NCBI GenBank assembly: GCA_021841795.1
Contig: JAKCDN010000185.1
Span: 1 to 6,483 of the forward strand
Reading direction: 5' to 3'
Length of the DNA: 6,483 bases
DNA from: Acidobacteriota bacterium
GTDB lineage: Bacteria; Acidobacteriota; Terriglobia; Terriglobales; Acidobacteriaceae
Positions within the stretch are counted from its first letter, which is position 1. Each line of letters begins with the position of its first letter. Both the position numbers and the translations under genes were made by a program. The notes beneath the pieces are model-generated. The model was given only the letters and a program-made list of their open reading frames with translations, was not told the DNA's origin and ran no database searches. Below are positions 6,231-6,483 of the stretch, one piece after another.

Positions 6231-6483
6231 GGTGCTCTCTCTCAATTCTTTCCGCTGCTCTTAGCTTGGCGCTGCGTGCGCGCGGGTTGCGATCTGTTTC
6301 TTCTTCGCCGGCAGTGACAGGCTTTCTGGTTAAAACCTCCCAGATGCCCTTCTGCGCGCCTTCCCGGATACTGTCTTTCGCGATGCGATCTTCAAGAGAA
6401 TGAAAGCTGATGACGACAAGCCGTGCGGAGGGCTTAAGCAACCTGGGTGCGGCCTCGAACAAAGCCCTTATTTCGTCTAATTC
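6190..6483 (-). CDS. rsmH: 16S rRNA (cytosine(1402)-N(4))-methyltransferase RsmH, 3' part
   Basis: Only the last 97 residues are inside the window; the start lies beyond 6483. RsmH (MraW) uses S-adenosylmethionine to methylate N4 of C1402 in 16S rRNA at the ribosomal decoding site. The visible part opens with ELDEIRALFEAAPRLLKP, then LVVISFHSLEDRIAKD (fragment residues 22-37) with the family hallmark SFHSLEDR, followed by VLTRKPVTAGEEE and NPRARSAKLRAAERI, the usual C-terminal block. About 16 extra residues follow before the TAG at 6192..6190, and this tail overlaps the ftsL start by 41 nt. Its place directly before ftsL is the classic dcw order. Confidence 0.96.
   Translation of the reverse strand, partial: ELDEIRALFEAAPRLLKPSARLVVISFHSLEDRIAKDSIREGAQKGIWEVLTRKPVTAGEEETDRNPRARSAKLRAAERIEREHHGGNRNHIFRSRT

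Noticed and set aside
6231..6245. TTG start for ftsL at 6245
   Set aside because: The ATG at 6230 is close by and a GAGAGAG run precedes it; five extra residues add nothing recognisable.

Overview
The window is part of a division and cell-wall (dcw) cluster. All six genes read on the minus strand, so transcription runs from position 6483 down to 1. In reading order they are rsmH (3' part only), ftsL, ftsI (class B penicillin-binding protein), murE, murF, and the 5' part of a gene for a secreted subclass B3-like metallo-beta-lactamase. No RNA gene, mobile element, CRISPR array or convincing terminator was seen.

The organism is probably a high-GC, Gram-negative-type bacterium with meso-diaminopimelate peptidoglycan, because MurE carries the DNPR signature. 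An FtsI with a Pro/Ala-rich linker and one C-terminal PASTA domain, a long-armed FtsL, and a B3-type beta-lactamase at this locus together suggest Acidobacteriota (class Terriglobia). That placement rests on recall of family features, not on a search.

Layout from right to left: rsmH overlaps the ftsL start by 41 nt. A 133-nt spacer with small repeats and hairpins separates ftsL from ftsI. A 124-nt spacer separates ftsI from murE. murE/murF and murF/beta-lactamase each overlap by the four bases ATGA, the usual arrangement for translational coupling. RsmH methylates 16S rRNA. FtsL and FtsI belong to the septal wall-synthesis machine. MurE and MurF add the third residue and the terminal dipeptide to the UDP-MurNAc peptide precursor that FtsI finally crosslinks.

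The most notable point is the last gene, which lies at the left edge and is cut by it. In the classic dcw order mraY follows murF. Here the next frame encodes a signal peptide and the N-terminal half of a B3-type metallo-beta-lactamase fold, up to the first two zinc histidines (HxH), and its start codon sits inside the murF stop. In the same operon FtsI has SSD instead of the usual SxN as its second active-site motif. Together these suggest a cell-wall operon that may carry its own beta-lactam protection. This is a hypothesis: the beta-lactamase active site is only half visible, and SSD may be normal for the clade.
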